Source: Euclidia mi
Taxonomy: Eukaryota > Arthropoda > Insecta > Lepidoptera > Erebidae
NCBI GenBank assembly: GCA_944739405.2
Contig: OX123186.2
Location: 10,128,995-10,192,994 of the forward strand
Direction: 5' to 3'
Length of the DNA: 64,000 nucleotides
The position numbers and the translations under genes were made by a program. Of this stretch, positions 1 through 12,621 are shown in pieces. Positions within the stretch are counted from its first letter, which is position 1. Every line of letters starts with the position of its first letter. The notes below the pieces were generated by a model. It saw only the letters and a program-made list of their open reading frames with translations, was not told the origin of the DNA and did no database searches.

Positions 1-2919
1 GAAACAATAAAAAAATGAATTATGGCGTAACTCTTTTCCTGAGGAAAAGTCCATCCCTAGCAGTGGGAATATAGCTACTCGTAATACTTATACATCATGT
101 TTTAAGGGGTTTGTTTTGCAACTTGAGTGACGAGCAATCAACTATAAGTTAACAAACTTTTGACACGCTGTGTTGTTATTTTGAGTATCATACATGTATA
201 CTTTGATATAAATAACATTATAACTTTTTTCAACTTGAAGAAATAAACAAGCAAATTTCTTTCTCTGGGTAGGTATTATCAACACATATACATACAAGGT
301 GTATTCCTATAGAGACTGCGGTCAAATGTTTTTATACACAGATTTTATTTATCTCTCTATAAATATCTACTGTAATCTCAAAAACATCTTTCAAAAAATA
401 TTTTAACTTCTATCAAGATTTGAATACCCACCACCAGTCTTTGTAACTTTTAATGATGTTTCAGCTGTTTTATATATTTCAAGTATATAATCGGCTGAAG
501 CTGCGATCTTTCCTTTTTACAAAAATACACATCTGGCGAAAGATTTTATTTAGAATTTACTAGAATTTTATTTTATTCAAGCAAGGTAAGCGTAGTCTCA
601 TCCGACATCAAAGCATCTCTCAAAAACATGTCTCGTGAAAAAAAGACTTTGTTTTAATGATCGTCGTAGTGTAGTGTGCTCTAAAGAATTGTTTGCTTGT
701 AGTAGGAAAACAGTGAACCAAACAATTCTTCACAGTCAGCTTTACTATCCAACAAAAAATAGAAAAATATATAACATTTTCAGAGAAATATTACCTGATT
801 TGGAGATTTCGGGTAGTACCGCCAATCTTGTAAAAAAATGGCCAATGTGAAAAAAAATTAAAGGAGTCTTAAACACAATAGAAAACTCTTAAATTCCGAG
901 TAAAGTTTAGAGCTCGAAAACCTTTTACCGCGACGCCAAACTCACAAAAGTGATTTAATTCCAATTCATTCATGACCCAGTGAATGAGTCCATCTTAATT
1001 CGTTCCCTGCTCCTCACTTCAATAAAAGTTACAAGATTCCGAAAATTACTTGTTCAATTGAAAAGTTTTCGGATTGCCTGCGAGCAAAATAATTAAATTT
1101 AGCTCAAAACTCTCGTAAAAGTGACTAAGTTTTATAATGGTTTACGACAATATGGATTTATTAATTTTACATGAACAGAATGTACTTCAGTGACACAAAC
1201 CAAAGTTATTTTTGCAAAAAAGAGGGTTTTCCATTGTATTAGTTATTCAACCGTTCAGATAGGTGAAAGTAGGTTGTTACACTACTTGTAAGCGCTGGAC
1301 TGTCAAGATAGGGTAGTCACCTGCCAGCGTATCTCTCAATACATAGAGAATCCAATACGATTGTACCCTTTAGATTTAATTTACCCACTGTCTAGTTTCA
1401 AGAAATCGTCTATTCATTCATTTAATGAATAAACTACTCGGTTGAGTACTCCTAATTATTAATTTTGTACAAAATTTATAAATTTATTGCTATTTTAACT
1501 AAGTCGTATCTTTCTGGCCTAAAGCACAGAAAAAAATAAAATTACGTGAATGCAATAAGTTGTCTGAGGAGGTAATCAATATAAAGTCCTAAGAAGGTCA
1601 TGATAAGAGCCTACAAGCATTCTCGACGTGACGAGAGCCTCAAGTGGGAAACGCTTTTAAAGAGTTTTATTAATTAGTACGAGGTTTGAAGAACGATTAA
1701 GTATGAAAAAGATAAACATTCGAAGCTCCAGGAACATCGTTACTTTATCTGAAGTTTATGGTTCATCAACACTTGGAACAGCCGTAAAATTTGTTTATAT
1801 TGTCAAGTATTCTTAGACATATCCATTATCCAAAGAAATTGTTGTGCCAGTTGAAGTTTTTTTTTGCGCGTGTTAAGAAATACAGATAAAGCCGCTTCTA
1901 CTAAGAGTATAAACCATTTTCTATATCATATTCTCATCTTTATCAGTAAACATTTTAATAATTAGTTTTACTCTAACTTCATTTATATTCGCGGCGTGAA
2001 CCAAACGCTGCATTTTACCAAGTCATAAAGTCAATTGAACCGATTTAATGAACTTTTCAAGTTGGTCACCACTTTAACTTATAATAAGAAAACTTACATA
2101 CGCTCGAAGTTCATTTGCACAAATTAATTGATCAAAATTCTGTGTTAAATGGCAACTGCAATAAAAATGGGACAGTGCAGGGGTTTATATTAGGACCATT
2201 ACAATAATTACTCACACGGGCTAACTCTAAGTTAATTTGAATGAGTGGGTGAGCGTAAAAGCTTATCCTTTAGAGATTAATGTTGAAAGAGTACTACATT
2301 ACTCGAAGTAATTACTGACAGAAGCAATTAATCCAGCCACGGTCTTTCCTCGCTCCCGTTGAAACATTGTCGGCGTACATAAGTTTTCAATCTACTCCGA
2401 TGGATTTCGGTCTGATTGCGGAGATATCTTTGTGTTCTCGTTCCATACAAATCATTTGCATATTTCATTTTATCTGTTATTATAAACCTGTTATTTTTTT
2501 AATCAATATCAGGAATTAAATTCCTAAAAATCAGTTGATTATAATAACTCACTAATTCGTAATAGATGATCCTGTAATTAACGTATTCATAATATAGGGG
2601 TTGATTACCCTAAAATACTGAAAATGTATTTTATAACAAGGCTGGTAATTAAAAGATCAGTATTAAAACGACCAATAATATTAGTATCAAATCCATGTCA
2701 GTTTAAAAAGTAAACGTATAATTTACCCATTGATATTCAAACAACGATCTTTGATTCTATTCAGTTTAAGTCGAAGGTACTGTGAACTGAAAAGCTTCTT
2801 AATAATATCAATACCTACTGCAGATATCCGTCCGATCCAATTTCAATCAACGCTTTAATTAAAAGTTCAAGCGTATTCTAATTAAGTCAACGCTACATTT
2901 GCAAAGTACAATCACTCAC
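1..2919 (-). other. intron 1 of a host gene (left part runs off the window)
   Basis: This AT-rich stretch follows the splice donor of the exon at 2998-2920 on the minus strand, so it is inferred to be that gene's first coding-region intron. I see no further exon, no recognisable repeat family and no long open frame. The 71-codon plus-strand frame at 635-850 has no family signature and looks like chance. Confidence 0.45.
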
Positions 2920-2998
2920 CGTAAATCATCGAGATGAACAGCAGTATCGCATTCAATACATATGAATGCCTCTTTATCCTCTTCAAATCCCCGGCCAT
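2920..2998 (-). CDS. first coding exon of an unidentified membrane protein (partial)
   Basis: Reading the minus strand from 2998, an ATG in a strong insect start context (AAAATGG) opens 26 codons plus one base. It then meets a consensus 5' splice donor (G followed by GTGAGTG) at 2919. The peptide begins MAGDLKRIKRHS, which is basic, and continues YVLNAILLFISMIYG, a hydrophobic run fitting the first half of a transmembrane helix. A basic cytoplasmic tail followed at once by a membrane helix split by a phase-1 intron is typical of tetraspanin first exons, but other multipass proteins begin the same way, so the family is only a guess. The next exon lies left of the window. No upstream stop is needed to argue for this start, because the codons before it are AT-rich and without coding character. 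Sure that it looks like an exon; unsure of identity. Confidence 0.55.
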
Positions 2999-3585
2999 TT
3001 TGTTATTATAATATATACTTTTTATTACTTTATTAATTTGACACTCTTCTTCTTTTCATCGTCACTTTACACTTAATAGTATTGTTTCTAATAATCGTAC
3101 CATTTACATCTATCTCCTAATTACTAAATAGCTAAACATCTTGTCACAACTTATTTGCTTCTACAACTACGGGATTCCACTAAATACGTCAACATTTATT
3201 CTACGTGGTAATTAACGCGCTGACAAATAGTTTTATGACACTTAGTTAAAACGAATGTCCTTTCATAATAATATATTTAAGTTCCTACTTAATGTTCGTC
3301 TATTTTTATTTTATCTTGAACCGACGTTTGACGCATAAATTGTACAGAGCCGGTGACTTTGGTAACGCGTGCTTGGATTACTTTTCTGAACATAATGAAT
3401 GAGAAGCATCTAAATTTAAACAAATATCTCCGATGTTTTGAAGATAAATCTACTATAATCCCGGCGCGTAAGTTAAAAAAGAAATTTTAGGTACTATACG
3501 ACATTTTTAAATATTTTTTTCGGTCACTTGACACACTGCGTACACTCGTGTTCATAAAAGTTTCGCATCACAGAAAGATTCACTG
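2999..3585. other. upstream flank of the host exon, no feature recognised
   Basis: AT-rich sequence directly upstream of the minus-strand start codon. It probably contains 5' UTR or a 5' UTR intron, but no TATA box, initiator or splice pair is clear enough to call. Confidence 0.3.
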
Positions 3586-3835
3586 ATGTTATTTGGCTTA
3601 GGGAACAAGTTGTATATCGGCATCGTCGATGGCGTTTTTTCGATGAGAGCGCGAGCGTCCGTTTGGGGAGGCAGCCGCGAAAGCACTGACTTACATAAGG
3701 GATTCGCCCGGTGCCAACCAAGCGTCTGTCGGAGAGGGATGGCAGACGATTTTTGTAAGGGTTGCAGGTCGCTTTCGGTGCGAAATGAAAGGGACAGAAG
3801 AGATTTTCGCATTCAGGCCATGGTCCGCTGAAACG
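3586..3835 (-). promoter_or_regulatory. GC-richer island, possible promoter or 5' UTR of the host gene
   Basis: About 250 bases stand out from the AT-rich surroundings by higher GC content and several CpG dinucleotides. The island lies 600-800 bases upstream of the minus-strand start codon at 2998, where a promoter or untranslated first exon would be expected. Open frames of 81 to 130 codons cross it on both strands. They have no recognisable domain and are most simply a result of the GC content. The assignment rests on position and composition only. Confidence 0.3.
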
Positions 3836-5450
3836 TAACGTTGAAATCTTGTGTGAAGACGCAATTAAAATGTACATAAATCCGAAAGAGATACGTTTCA
3901 AGAGTAACGCGTCCAAGTTAATAAGTATTTGATCTGACGGTTAATGGTTTATATACTTATATGGCTCATAACGTGATGTCATTATAAAATTTACCTAAAA
4001 TTGGATTTATTTTCCTTATGAGTTTCACGCTCCTAGTTAATATTTGTTTGAAATCAAAAGATTTGCAAGATACGAAATGAAATGTTATTTCTTCTCCTTA
4101 ATAAAACAATATTTAAGCCGTGTATAGCATGGAAATAATATTTACTGATTGGCAATAATATTATTTGTGTTGTATGTCTAATTTCATATTTTTAACAAGC
4201 ATGTGCAATTTTGCGTCTTATGTCATACACACGTTAGATTTATGAAAATAATGAAAATTATATATTTGGGAACAATTTTTAAACGTTTATTTAGCAATTT
4301 CCTTTTACTTTTATGGTAAAAATATTATTAGGAAGAAAACTACTGCCACACAAAATTAAATATTGAGCTTTTAAAAACTTTCGTGCTAAATAATTCACTA
4401 ACTATTTATTATTGACAGGAGAATTAATGTAATCATGCTGTGCCACGTCTGTTGTGATCATGGCAGAAAAGTCAAGCTTTTCACGATATATACAAACAAA
4501 AATGCGAAAGCGTGATTGCGTTAATGCCTGCGTCGATAATGGTTAATCATGCAACGCGAGCGCATAAAAGCTGTCGAATATTTTTTTCTGCGTAAAAGTT
4601 AATTTGATGAGAGGTATCAGCACAATTTTTTTATATTTATAACTACTAGACTGTGTGTTTATGTATGTTGTAGAACACTAGCATAATTTGTGAATCTAAT
4701 AATGAGTAAATGTTATCAATGGGCTTTTGACTTTATGGCTTTTTGCTACTGCTACAAGTCCCGTCAAACGTTATCCACGATTTGATATTTTGAGTGACGA
4801 TGCGAGGCTCGGTTCTATAATAAAATATTAATTAGGGAATAATCTAAAATGTACTTTTGTTGCTCATCTTTGCAATTTCAGACTATCGCCAATCTCAAGC
4901 CCAGTATCAATTTTCACACGATTCAAACCAGACTATTTACTGGTGTTGCTATTTTCACCTAATCACATTGCCAGTCGGCCGCGAGGACTAGACTACTGTC
5001 AAATTTTAATGTGACGTCGTTTTTTGCCTCGAGTTTTTATAGTGCGTTTCGAAGCTAGCTAACTATTTATGTGTTAGCGTAAGAGTATCGTGTTGCTATA
5101 TCGCTATTTTAGACCAATATATGGTTCTTATTGAGTGACGTTCCTTTATCAGAGGTTTTTTTATCAATTATGAAGGACGGGATGTAAAAACAAAAAAGTT
5201 TAAAATAAATCAGTTTTATTTGTGTTAACAAATTAAGTAGGGAAGTAATTAAAAATATGCTATAATGTTAAAGTACCCATAGAATTTTCGAGATGCCGCG
5301 CTTTATTTATGTGTGGCATTTCTCTCACCTCGCTCGTTTAGTTGTAATATATCTGATGTAAAAAGAATAAGGTCTTCGATTATGGGATATTTATTGACAT
5401 GTCTCTATCGTGTAGATTCTTATGTTTTGATATAAATAATCCTCCGTTAT
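3836..5450. other. non-coding, nothing recognised
   Basis: AT-rich sequence without coding signatures. A short match around 4549-4582 (key part catgcaacgcgag) resembles the flank right of the Tc1-like element at 51478-51520. It may be a remnant of a shared repeat. Confidence 0.4.
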
Positions 5451-6850
5451 AATGTTGTGTACGGTACAATATATACAGAAGATAGCGGCATTTGAGCTGG
5501 ATGAACCCAGCGATTTAGACCAACGGGCTTCGGACGTAATCCCCCGATTGGTCTTAATTGCATGGTCAACTAGTATACGGCAAGAAAACCTAGCACAAAT
5601 ATACACAGATATAATATTGGTAGACCAAGTCTACATATTTTTTCAATCATAGTTTATACAATATAGAGGGGTTGACCTATTCGACAGAATATTTTATTTG
5701 TCTATGCCCCAATGAAATACAAACATGAAACGTCCGTTCACTTTAGGTTCTACTATTTTGTCTTGTTTTTACGTCTGTATGTGATTGTTCTGGAACTTGG
5801 TCAAATTTATTTTTTTTACGTTTAGGTCATAAAAATACCAAATTAATCTCAATGTTATTAACATTGAGAGAAAATAGGTACAATTGAGACAAATATTTGT
5901 TCGTCCGTATAAATAGAAAATGTAATTCCATTTGACAATTTTGTGATATTTGAAATGTGAATAAAAGGCAGATATTAGAAATGCTCACTATTGTACATCA
6001 TCATCAGCTTTCTTAATAAAAGTAATAATCTATCCTACTACCGGTACAGGTCTCTACTCATTTTATGAGAACGGTAAGCCTGTTGTCGTTGGCCTAGTGC
6101 GGGTTGGCAGAATTCACACATTATTCGACATTTTGTAAAACTCTCATACATGAAGGTTTCCTAACGAGGTTTCAGCTTTAAGCAAGTGATAATTAAAAAT
6201 AAAAAACACTTATTTTGAAAAATCAGTGATGCGTGGCTTGGGTCTAAACTCTAAACACGAGGATCTCTTACTAAACGAACACAAAGCTTGTCCGCATTCT
6301 GGTAAGGACGCTGCTTAAACCATTACGCCATACGAGCAACTTTGAATTACCTTTTACCTCGCGAACAACCTAATAAGAAAATAAAACTAAAAAAACTGTG
6401 AAAGATGAGAATTCAACAATCATTCGAAAAAAATAGCTTGTAAGACATTTCGATTACCCCAAAGGTCCTGCCGCGACTTCCTCAAACAAATTATACGAAA
6501 GAATTTGGTAGATATAAAATTCAAATTAAGCCCGTCTTTTTGGAGTGAAATCATTAAACAGTTTGTTACCAATTGTCTCAGAAATATACAATGGAATTTT
6601 TACTGTATCACCTACCTTTTATACTGTTTTTTAATTTTATGTTAATATTAAATCCTTTGTTCCGAATTAGCATAAGATTTTTTTTAATTACCTTCGTTAA
6701 CATCATTGTCGTCGCGTTTTCCTTATGGTGAATAATTATACATTGTAAGTCACATTTGAAGGGACATTTCAAGAAACATTTTTAAAAGGTCCTGGCATCA
6801 TTATGTCTTATTGTTTGTATGATTAACGCATGAAATAATACATAACTTCT
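5451..6850. other. non-coding, possible old repeat at 5451-5600
   Basis: The segment 5451-5600 is more GC-rich than its flanks and may be a degenerate transposon piece, but no family could be assigned. The remainder is AT-rich and featureless to me. Confidence 0.3.
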
Positions 6851-6966
6851 TCACGCCTTTATCCCCTAAGGGGTAGGCAGAGTTGTATTACATACGCACA
6901 CTTCGCCAGTTATGTTTCGGTCCCAATGTAATAGGGGGCGAGGCTATTGCCATATACCGGGCACAT
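6851..6966 (-). mobile_element. SINE family A, 3' half
   Basis: On the minus strand this matches the 3' half of the tRNA-derived SINE seen complete at 12622-12880. Shared parts are the gtgcccggta segment, the cccctattac segment, and the terminal ctctgcctacccctt with ggcgtga. The tRNA-like head is missing. The next element (6975-7107) abuts it where the head should be, so the two are joined by insertion or recombination. Confidence 0.7.
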
Positions 6967-6974
6967 TCTATATC

Positions 6975-7107
6975 GAGCGATAATTAACAATTTTAATACA
7001 CACATAACTTCGAAAAGTGAGAGGCGTGTGCCCGGGAAACTGCGGAACGAACCCGAGACAATCGTCTCGTTAATCCGTTACGTACACCACTGGGCTACCA
7101 CCGCCGT
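6975..7107 (-). mobile_element. SINE family C, 5' head fragment
   Basis: On the minus strand this starts with a tRNA-like head containing a box-B-like core (gggttcgttcc). It runs into the body acttttcgaagttatgtg, which is also present at 35200, 42890, 58390 and 60360. The 3' tail is absent. Confidence 0.6.
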
Positions 7108-7429
7108 TTATAATACATAGTGAGATTTTTATAATAGGAAGTTTTACGTATATTTATGTCTTAATCGTGTACTTACCTAAAAGTAAAGGAATTGCTTCCA
7201 GTTTCGGCATCGGGATACATCAGTCGTGGCCATGCGATGAATAATAGATATTGCTTTACTCTGATTGGAACTTCGTGACTATTGTATGAATTAGCTATTA
7301 CTGAATATATCCAAATACCTTTAAAGTTGACCCATTACGAAATCGTTTTTTAAAAATAAATATTTCTTTTCTTTTTTCTTTCTTTTTTGTTTATTATATT
7401 TGTTACTTTTGTATGTAGCTCACTTTTTT
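7108..7429. other. non-coding, nothing recognised
   Basis: AT-rich spacer with pyrimidine-rich runs near 7360-7400. Confidence 0.4.
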
Positions 7430-7745
7430 TTTATTATTGTTGCCTATCAAAAATACTCTATGCCACCTGATCTTAAGCGTACGAGTCCCGTAGCAAAAGT
7501 CATCATGCTAATAAAATATTAATAATAATGGCGTGATGCCTACTTTGACAGCCTAGAGAAAAGCTTTTTCACGCCCCGCTTAAAAGACCCGGGATCATAT
7601 GTAAAAGAGAACGTGGGCAGGTAATGAGTTCCACACCTTAATGGTTCAGCAAAGATAGGAGGCATCGAATCGCTTAGTGCGAGACGGTATCTGTTCTACT
7701 ATGTTAGAGTGAGGGAAGTATCCCACCCTGAGGTAGGATAAAAAT
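7430..7745 (+). repeat. degenerate interspersed repeat
   Basis: Begins with ttgcctatcaaaaatactc and ctgatcttaagcgtac. A related opening (ttgcctattaaattgactc, ctgatgttaagcaaca) occurs at 8335-8400. The block looks like the non-coding end of a LINE or a related family, but the parent element is not identified here. Confidence 0.4.
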
Positions 7746-8330
7746 ACAAACACCTCTGGATGTGATACCTACTTCCCACTACTGTATCACTTGTGTAGCC
7801 CGCACCGAGATACACCGAGTTTTGACATTCAAGTCCTGTGGAAAGTTAAGTGGTCTGGGAACCAGCAACGACTTCTGCAACAGTAACCATTTCTTTTTAA
7901 CTAAATTATAAATCGACAAATAAGATATTTTATTGTCATGTTTTGTAAAAAGGCTTTTATATGGCACGCCAGTCGCGATACCGATATGAACGTATGGCAT
8001 ACGTAATTAGCAAACACGCATCAGGATGGGAAAGGGAACATTCGAGTCCTGCTGTAATATATCTCAAATTTATTTTGATCTTTAAAAATTACTATATACT
8101 GTATAGTGCAAAGCTCTGTAAAAGCAGCAACAATCCATCTTGCTCCTGCAGCGATCACATTCATTTTTGTATTCAATTAACGTCAAGAGAGCCGTGCGTT
8201 TTCATCGTATTTGAATCGCTAAGGCGCGACAGCGTCGCTTCCAGCGATACGGATTTGTGAACGTTTTTGAATGTGTACAACTAACGAAAACATTTCGATT
8301 GTGTAGCAGTCAGCATAACTAACTTTATGT
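7746..8330. other. non-coding, nothing recognised
   Basis: A 99-codon plus-strand frame at 7961-8260 has no domain or splice context and reads as a chance frame. Confidence 0.3.
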
Positions 8331-8457
8331 TGCCTATTTTTAAGTTGCCTATTAAATTGACTCCATGCGGCCTGATGTTAAGCAACAATGAAGTCCCAGT
8401 AGAAGTAAAGGTCATCCAATACTAGACCAATAGCCAGTCGAATCGCCGTCGCGGTAG
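8331..8457. repeat. second copy of the repeat opening seen at 7430
   Basis: Shares the ttgcctat and ctgatgttaagcaac segments with 7430-7500. It runs directly into the LINE fragment at 8458, so it may be that LINE's 3' UTR on the minus strand. Confidence 0.35.
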
Positions 8458-8884
8458 TCATCCAAAACCTACGCCTCCGAGCCCGGGGTCCGATTTCCGG
8501 CTGTATCTCCTCCACTTCGCACGGTCTTCAGCATATCTGGTGGTTAGTCGATTGGCACGCATATCACCCCTTACGACGTCAATCCAGCATTTCTTTGGCC
8601 TTCCCCGTTTACTGGGCTCCGGCGGAGATGGCATGGCAAGACATTTGTTACCCACAGTAAGATACCGGTGGACGTATGACGTGGCCGCACCAGCGTAGAC
8701 ACACTAGCAGTTCGTCAGCAATGTCATGACGCCTGACTCCACGCATCCAGCGCAGCATATTCATCTCGTGACACGCAGATACTGCTTTGTTGCTCAAGCA
8801 CAGGCCATGACTCACTGCCATATGATAGCATAGGTTTAATGATGGATTTATGGACATGTTATTTGAGCTTGCTTTTGGGGTCAC
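8458..8884 (-). pseudogene. RTE-like LINE ORF2, C-terminal end, frameshifted
   Basis: Two overlapping minus-strand frames (8884-8648 and 8655-8458) together encode the C-terminal tail of a non-LTR reverse transcriptase. They show the motif series MLRWMRGV, then LRWCGHVIR, then RGRPKKCWIDVVR, then DRAKWRR. That order is characteristic of RTE-type ORF2 proteins downstream of the polymerase core. The reading frame changes near 8650 and residues around that point are lost, so the piece is dead. The polymerase core itself is absent, as expected of a 5'-truncated LINE copy or a later deletion. Clade assignment is from motif order only. Confidence 0.75.
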
Positions 8885-9590
8885 AAATTTAATAATACCG
8901 CTTACCTCACGCCATTTAACCCAGGCTGCCGAAATGCGTGCCTTGACGTCGAAATCGATGTCTAATGGTGTGATCAGATTTAATTTATGTAATAATTATT
9001 TTCTTCTTTTTTGTCTGATTAATACCTTGTTTGCTCGTATGAAATAATAATATGTTTGCCACTATAAGGCTTCCTAACATTCGTTACAGCCATCAAAAAG
9101 CCATTCTGATGATCAAACTGTACACTTAAAAGGGCAAAACTTTGTTAAGTCAAAAACTCATTAACCACGCATTCCCGTACACCGGCAAACTCAAATTTAA
9201 TCCTTTAAGTGAGAGACCGATACGAAATTAATCAAAACACAGTTAAATTCTAAGAATCGGTAACAGGTTGCCAAGGACGGAAAAGCGGTGTGATACCGAG
9301 ATTTTAGTGGTGTAGTTAATTTACTACAACATGATCGAATTTATTAGAACGAATTATTTCATTTGCTTGAAGTTAAATGCTATCATATACAATTTAGGCA
9401 TTCTAAATTTGTGTTTCACACAATGTTATTAGACGCGCCATAGTCGTGATGCAAATTACCCTTCGACGTTTCAAAATGTTTACATGGTGCTTATTATTAC
9501 AGCTTATGACTTTTGGCTATTACTGATACGATTCCAACAGCTATTGAAGAGCTATGTATCATATTATTACTGCCATGATCTTTGATGGAT
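8885..9590. other. non-coding, nothing recognised
   Basis: AT-rich spacer. The plus-strand frame at 8850-9047 overlaps the LINE fragment and has no features. Confidence 0.4.
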
Positions 9591-9700
9591 TTCCGTTACC
9601 GACATTCGAAATGTGTCGGAAAAGTTAAGCAAAACTTGCGCAGGTTACCTCTTGGATGAGTGACCGCGTATGGCATTAACAACGGAGCGCTACCAGGCTC
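9591..9700 (+). repeat. 5S rRNA-like repeat (5S-derived SINE head or pseudogene)
   Basis: The segment contains aagttaagcaa followed by cttggatgagtgaccgcgt. These match the central and 3' parts of insect 5S rRNA (the ..TTAAGCA.. segment and the CTTGGATGGGTGACCGC segment that hold the internal promoter and loop E region). The 5' third and the terminal stem of a real 5S gene are not recognisable. It is therefore a 5S-derived SINE head or a decayed pseudogene, not a working rRNA gene. Confidence 0.5.
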
Positions 9701-9744
9701 CGAAGCGCAAATCAAGCTGTTGGGTTTGGGTCTTGTCTCATGAT

Positions 9745-9990
9745 AATGTTTCAACCTGGGGTCTGCTTACTAGACCAGATTTGGATGAATATTAGCTTTT
9801 CCATAGAACGACTGCCTGTCTGACCGTCGCAACCCGAAGGGATAGCGATATTCCATGGTTTAGACCAGTGTCAGTTTATTGATAGGTACTGACTGTCAAA
9901 TATCTTCACGACAACTGGGACCGACGGCCTAACGTGCTTTCCGAGGCAAGGGTCAAGTGATATTTTACAATTCAATTCTCAACTCATATT
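9745..9990 (-). mobile_element. SINE family C, headless 3' part
   Basis: On the minus strand it carries the body and tail of family C: aacgtgctttccgaggca, ccatggtttagacca, gcaacccgaagggatagcg. It is similar to 60075-60443 but stops before the tRNA-like head. Confidence 0.65.
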
Positions 9991-12479
9991 AAGAGCAATC
10001 TAAATAAGCAAACAATAATGCATGTACAACAGATAAACCTTTTGTTGTTGCTGTATGGGCGGTGAACTTCCCAGAATTTCGTAATTAGGTTTTGTTAACA
10101 GAAGTAGCACTGCTGTTTGTACATCAGTTTCAGCAGTTTTAACCACAGGGCATACGTATACGTAATTATTTATTTGTAGCTGAATATTTACATTTTATGA
10201 GAAAGATGTGCAATATTTGATGGGTCACTAAAATCTTTCTTCGGAATCGGATCTGATAAACTTATTTAAATTAACAATATTATTCTAGGCGACTCATAAA
10301 AGTTCATGCAAATTACGCTCATCGCATATTGATTTTAATAAATTTTCTAGAAAACGTGGTAGGTACAAGCTCTGCTTGGTTTGACACTACATGTTGTTGT
10401 GTGTATGCGGTAAAATATTTTTACTATTATTTTGTCCTTGCTGGGAATTAAACAATTGTCACACCATATTATTATAGTATAGGGTGGTGTAATTTTTGAG
10501 CCTAGATTCCGTCACCCTTATGTTTAAAAACCTAAGTATACATACTTACATAGATTACATATTTACTTTGGTTGATATACGTTCGGGTAATGAGGTGAGA
10601 TATCAACACCGCTTAAATCATTATCCCCCTTTTCTGAGCCCCATTCACCTCTATCTTGCTAACATAGTCATTTTACCTACATTGTAATATTTACAAGTAA
10701 AGAGATAGGCGTACATGCGTTATACAAATTACCGGGGAGACTTAAACCGCTTGTTCGTCATCGCAGATGTCGCATCGTATGTGATATTTATCATCGCAGA
10801 GCCCAAACTGCTGAAGTAGATATACGAAATTTGGATAGTGCGTTCTTTTTAAAACGTAGGCACCACAAAGGCACGCTTTTTTATATGCCACCCCTAAGAA
10901 GGTAAAGTGCTGGGGAAGCGTGTGAATATTGCCATGTGCGCGTCTCGCGCGTAACCATCACCCAAATGCGGTATATCTTACGTGCCACCTTTAGATCATG
11001 TCCCGAAAATATGGCCTATATATACCGACAGTACAAAAGATAGTGTAAGTAAGTCCTTGTAGAATTCGAAACACTTCTCTGACAACGTGTTGTGAAGCAA
11101 TTTAGACACTCCTGTGATATAGCGTACATGTCTTAGCTCATGAACCCATAGCCAACCCGCTATACTCCCATGCGACGGCCACACCTTTGAACGTGCTAAA
11201 GCAGTACTTAAGTCGATATCTTTTATTGCGAATATATCTATGATGACAAATAGGTAGAACAAATTGTATCAGCAAAATTGGCTACAAATCTTGGATTGCC
11301 TCACATCATTTTGAACAATGCGCGAGAAAAGCGCTTTCTCGATGATGATTCGGTGGCTTCGACAGTCCAGTGAACCAGTAAGGATGGCACTCCACGAATA
11401 GTACAATAGTGTACGTTTTAGTCATCATCTTATTTATACGATACAAATGGTGAGGAGTCGATGAAGAAAACCCACATGAAGCGAGTTTTTGTATCATTCG
11501 CTTTCTAAAGGGGCCCTAAATTGAAGATATTCTCGAGTCTGTATATACATTCCTTATGTCTATAAAGTACTCCATGATAAATAAATTAACAAATTCTTCC
11601 CTTCCTTTTGCAAATAATAGGAAGAAAATGATAGTAATATAGACACAAAAAGTAAAACGAATTGTCGTTCTACCTAAAAATGTGCCGTAGAGCGATGGCT
11701 GAACGTTAAGGAGACAAAGAAAGCGTTTTATCGACGGAAGTGATATCCTCAAAGCTCTGTACACTGATTTAGATTTGATTTAAGACCAATGTACTTTAAA
11801 GAACTTAAACATCCCGAGCTAGAACAATCTAAAGTCGACTTTATTTCTCTGCAATAGAGTGGAAATTCTCTTGTTAATAAGATTTTGAAGATTCCCGAAA
11901 ATAGACACAACGATAAAAGGGGACGATTTTATAATTAACTGCAATGAATACTGACGTATTGAATTTCGGGAATTTTACAATCGTTGACACATGTTGCACC
12001 GGGCATTTTTACTTTTTTTAATTAAAAATCCAACTGTCTAAATATTTACATTTTATTGTGACATGAATCTGGTGTTTAGGGCGGAAATATGATAAGAATG
12101 CGATCGAATGTTTTGATATTCTAAGGATTTCGAAAATAATGGCAAATTTCCTAGATTGTTTACATACTACTATTATTTTGGTACGCATACAAACGTTATT
12201 ACTATTTTATTGCTATCAACAGCTGAATAATTCAGGTTCATTTGTAAATATATAATAAGTTTACGTCGTGAAAGAGTTAGTTCAGTACAAAAACATCTGC
12301 ACTACGGTTGTGGTGTAGCTGTCTGCAGCAGCGCCTTTTACAACTTTTAATTTATATTGTTTTAAATAAACTCAATTTATTTCGCATTAGGCATATGTAT
12401 ATAAGTCATCGCACAGTGATAGGCACATAAGAGCTATTCATGTAAAGTAAGTAGGTAATATAAAATAAATAATTATAAA
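9991..12479. other. non-coding, nothing recognised
   Basis: About 2.5 kb of AT-rich sequence. Several 60 to 90 codon frames on the minus strand (for example 10996-11262 and 11516-11764) lack domains, splice context or codon structure. I do not call them. Confidence 0.4.
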
Positions 12480-12621
12480 AAGACCGTGTGGTCGACGGCA
12501 TAGAATACAAGTGTCACCACCCCCTATCTTCCCGTGGGTGTCGTAAGAGGCGACTAAGGGATAACACGATGCAAATACTATCTTTGCGTAGAGACGGAAA
12601 ACTCGACAACAAACCCTATAC
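12480..12621 (+). mobile_element. SINE-like family B, 5' part interrupted by SINE A
   Basis: Starts with accgtgtggtcgacgg and tgtcaccacccc, the opening of family B seen complete at 12885-13131. It stops after caaaccctata, exactly where the family A SINE begins. The rest of B is not found on the other side of A. Confidence 0.65.

Noticed and set aside
3524..3916. 130-codon minus-strand open frame
   Set aside because: Overlapping frames of similar length exist on both strands of a GC-richer island. No domain, signal peptide or splice context is visible. More likely promoter or UTR sequence.
4549..4582. match to the right flank of the Tc1-like element (51478-51520)
   Set aside because: The shared words are short (13 and 9 bases) with gaps. 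It may be an old repeat but is not strong enough for a claim.
10996..11764. series of minus-strand frames (88, 63 and 82 codons)
   Set aside because: They are in different frames and share no recognisable protein, so a single broken gene cannot be shown.
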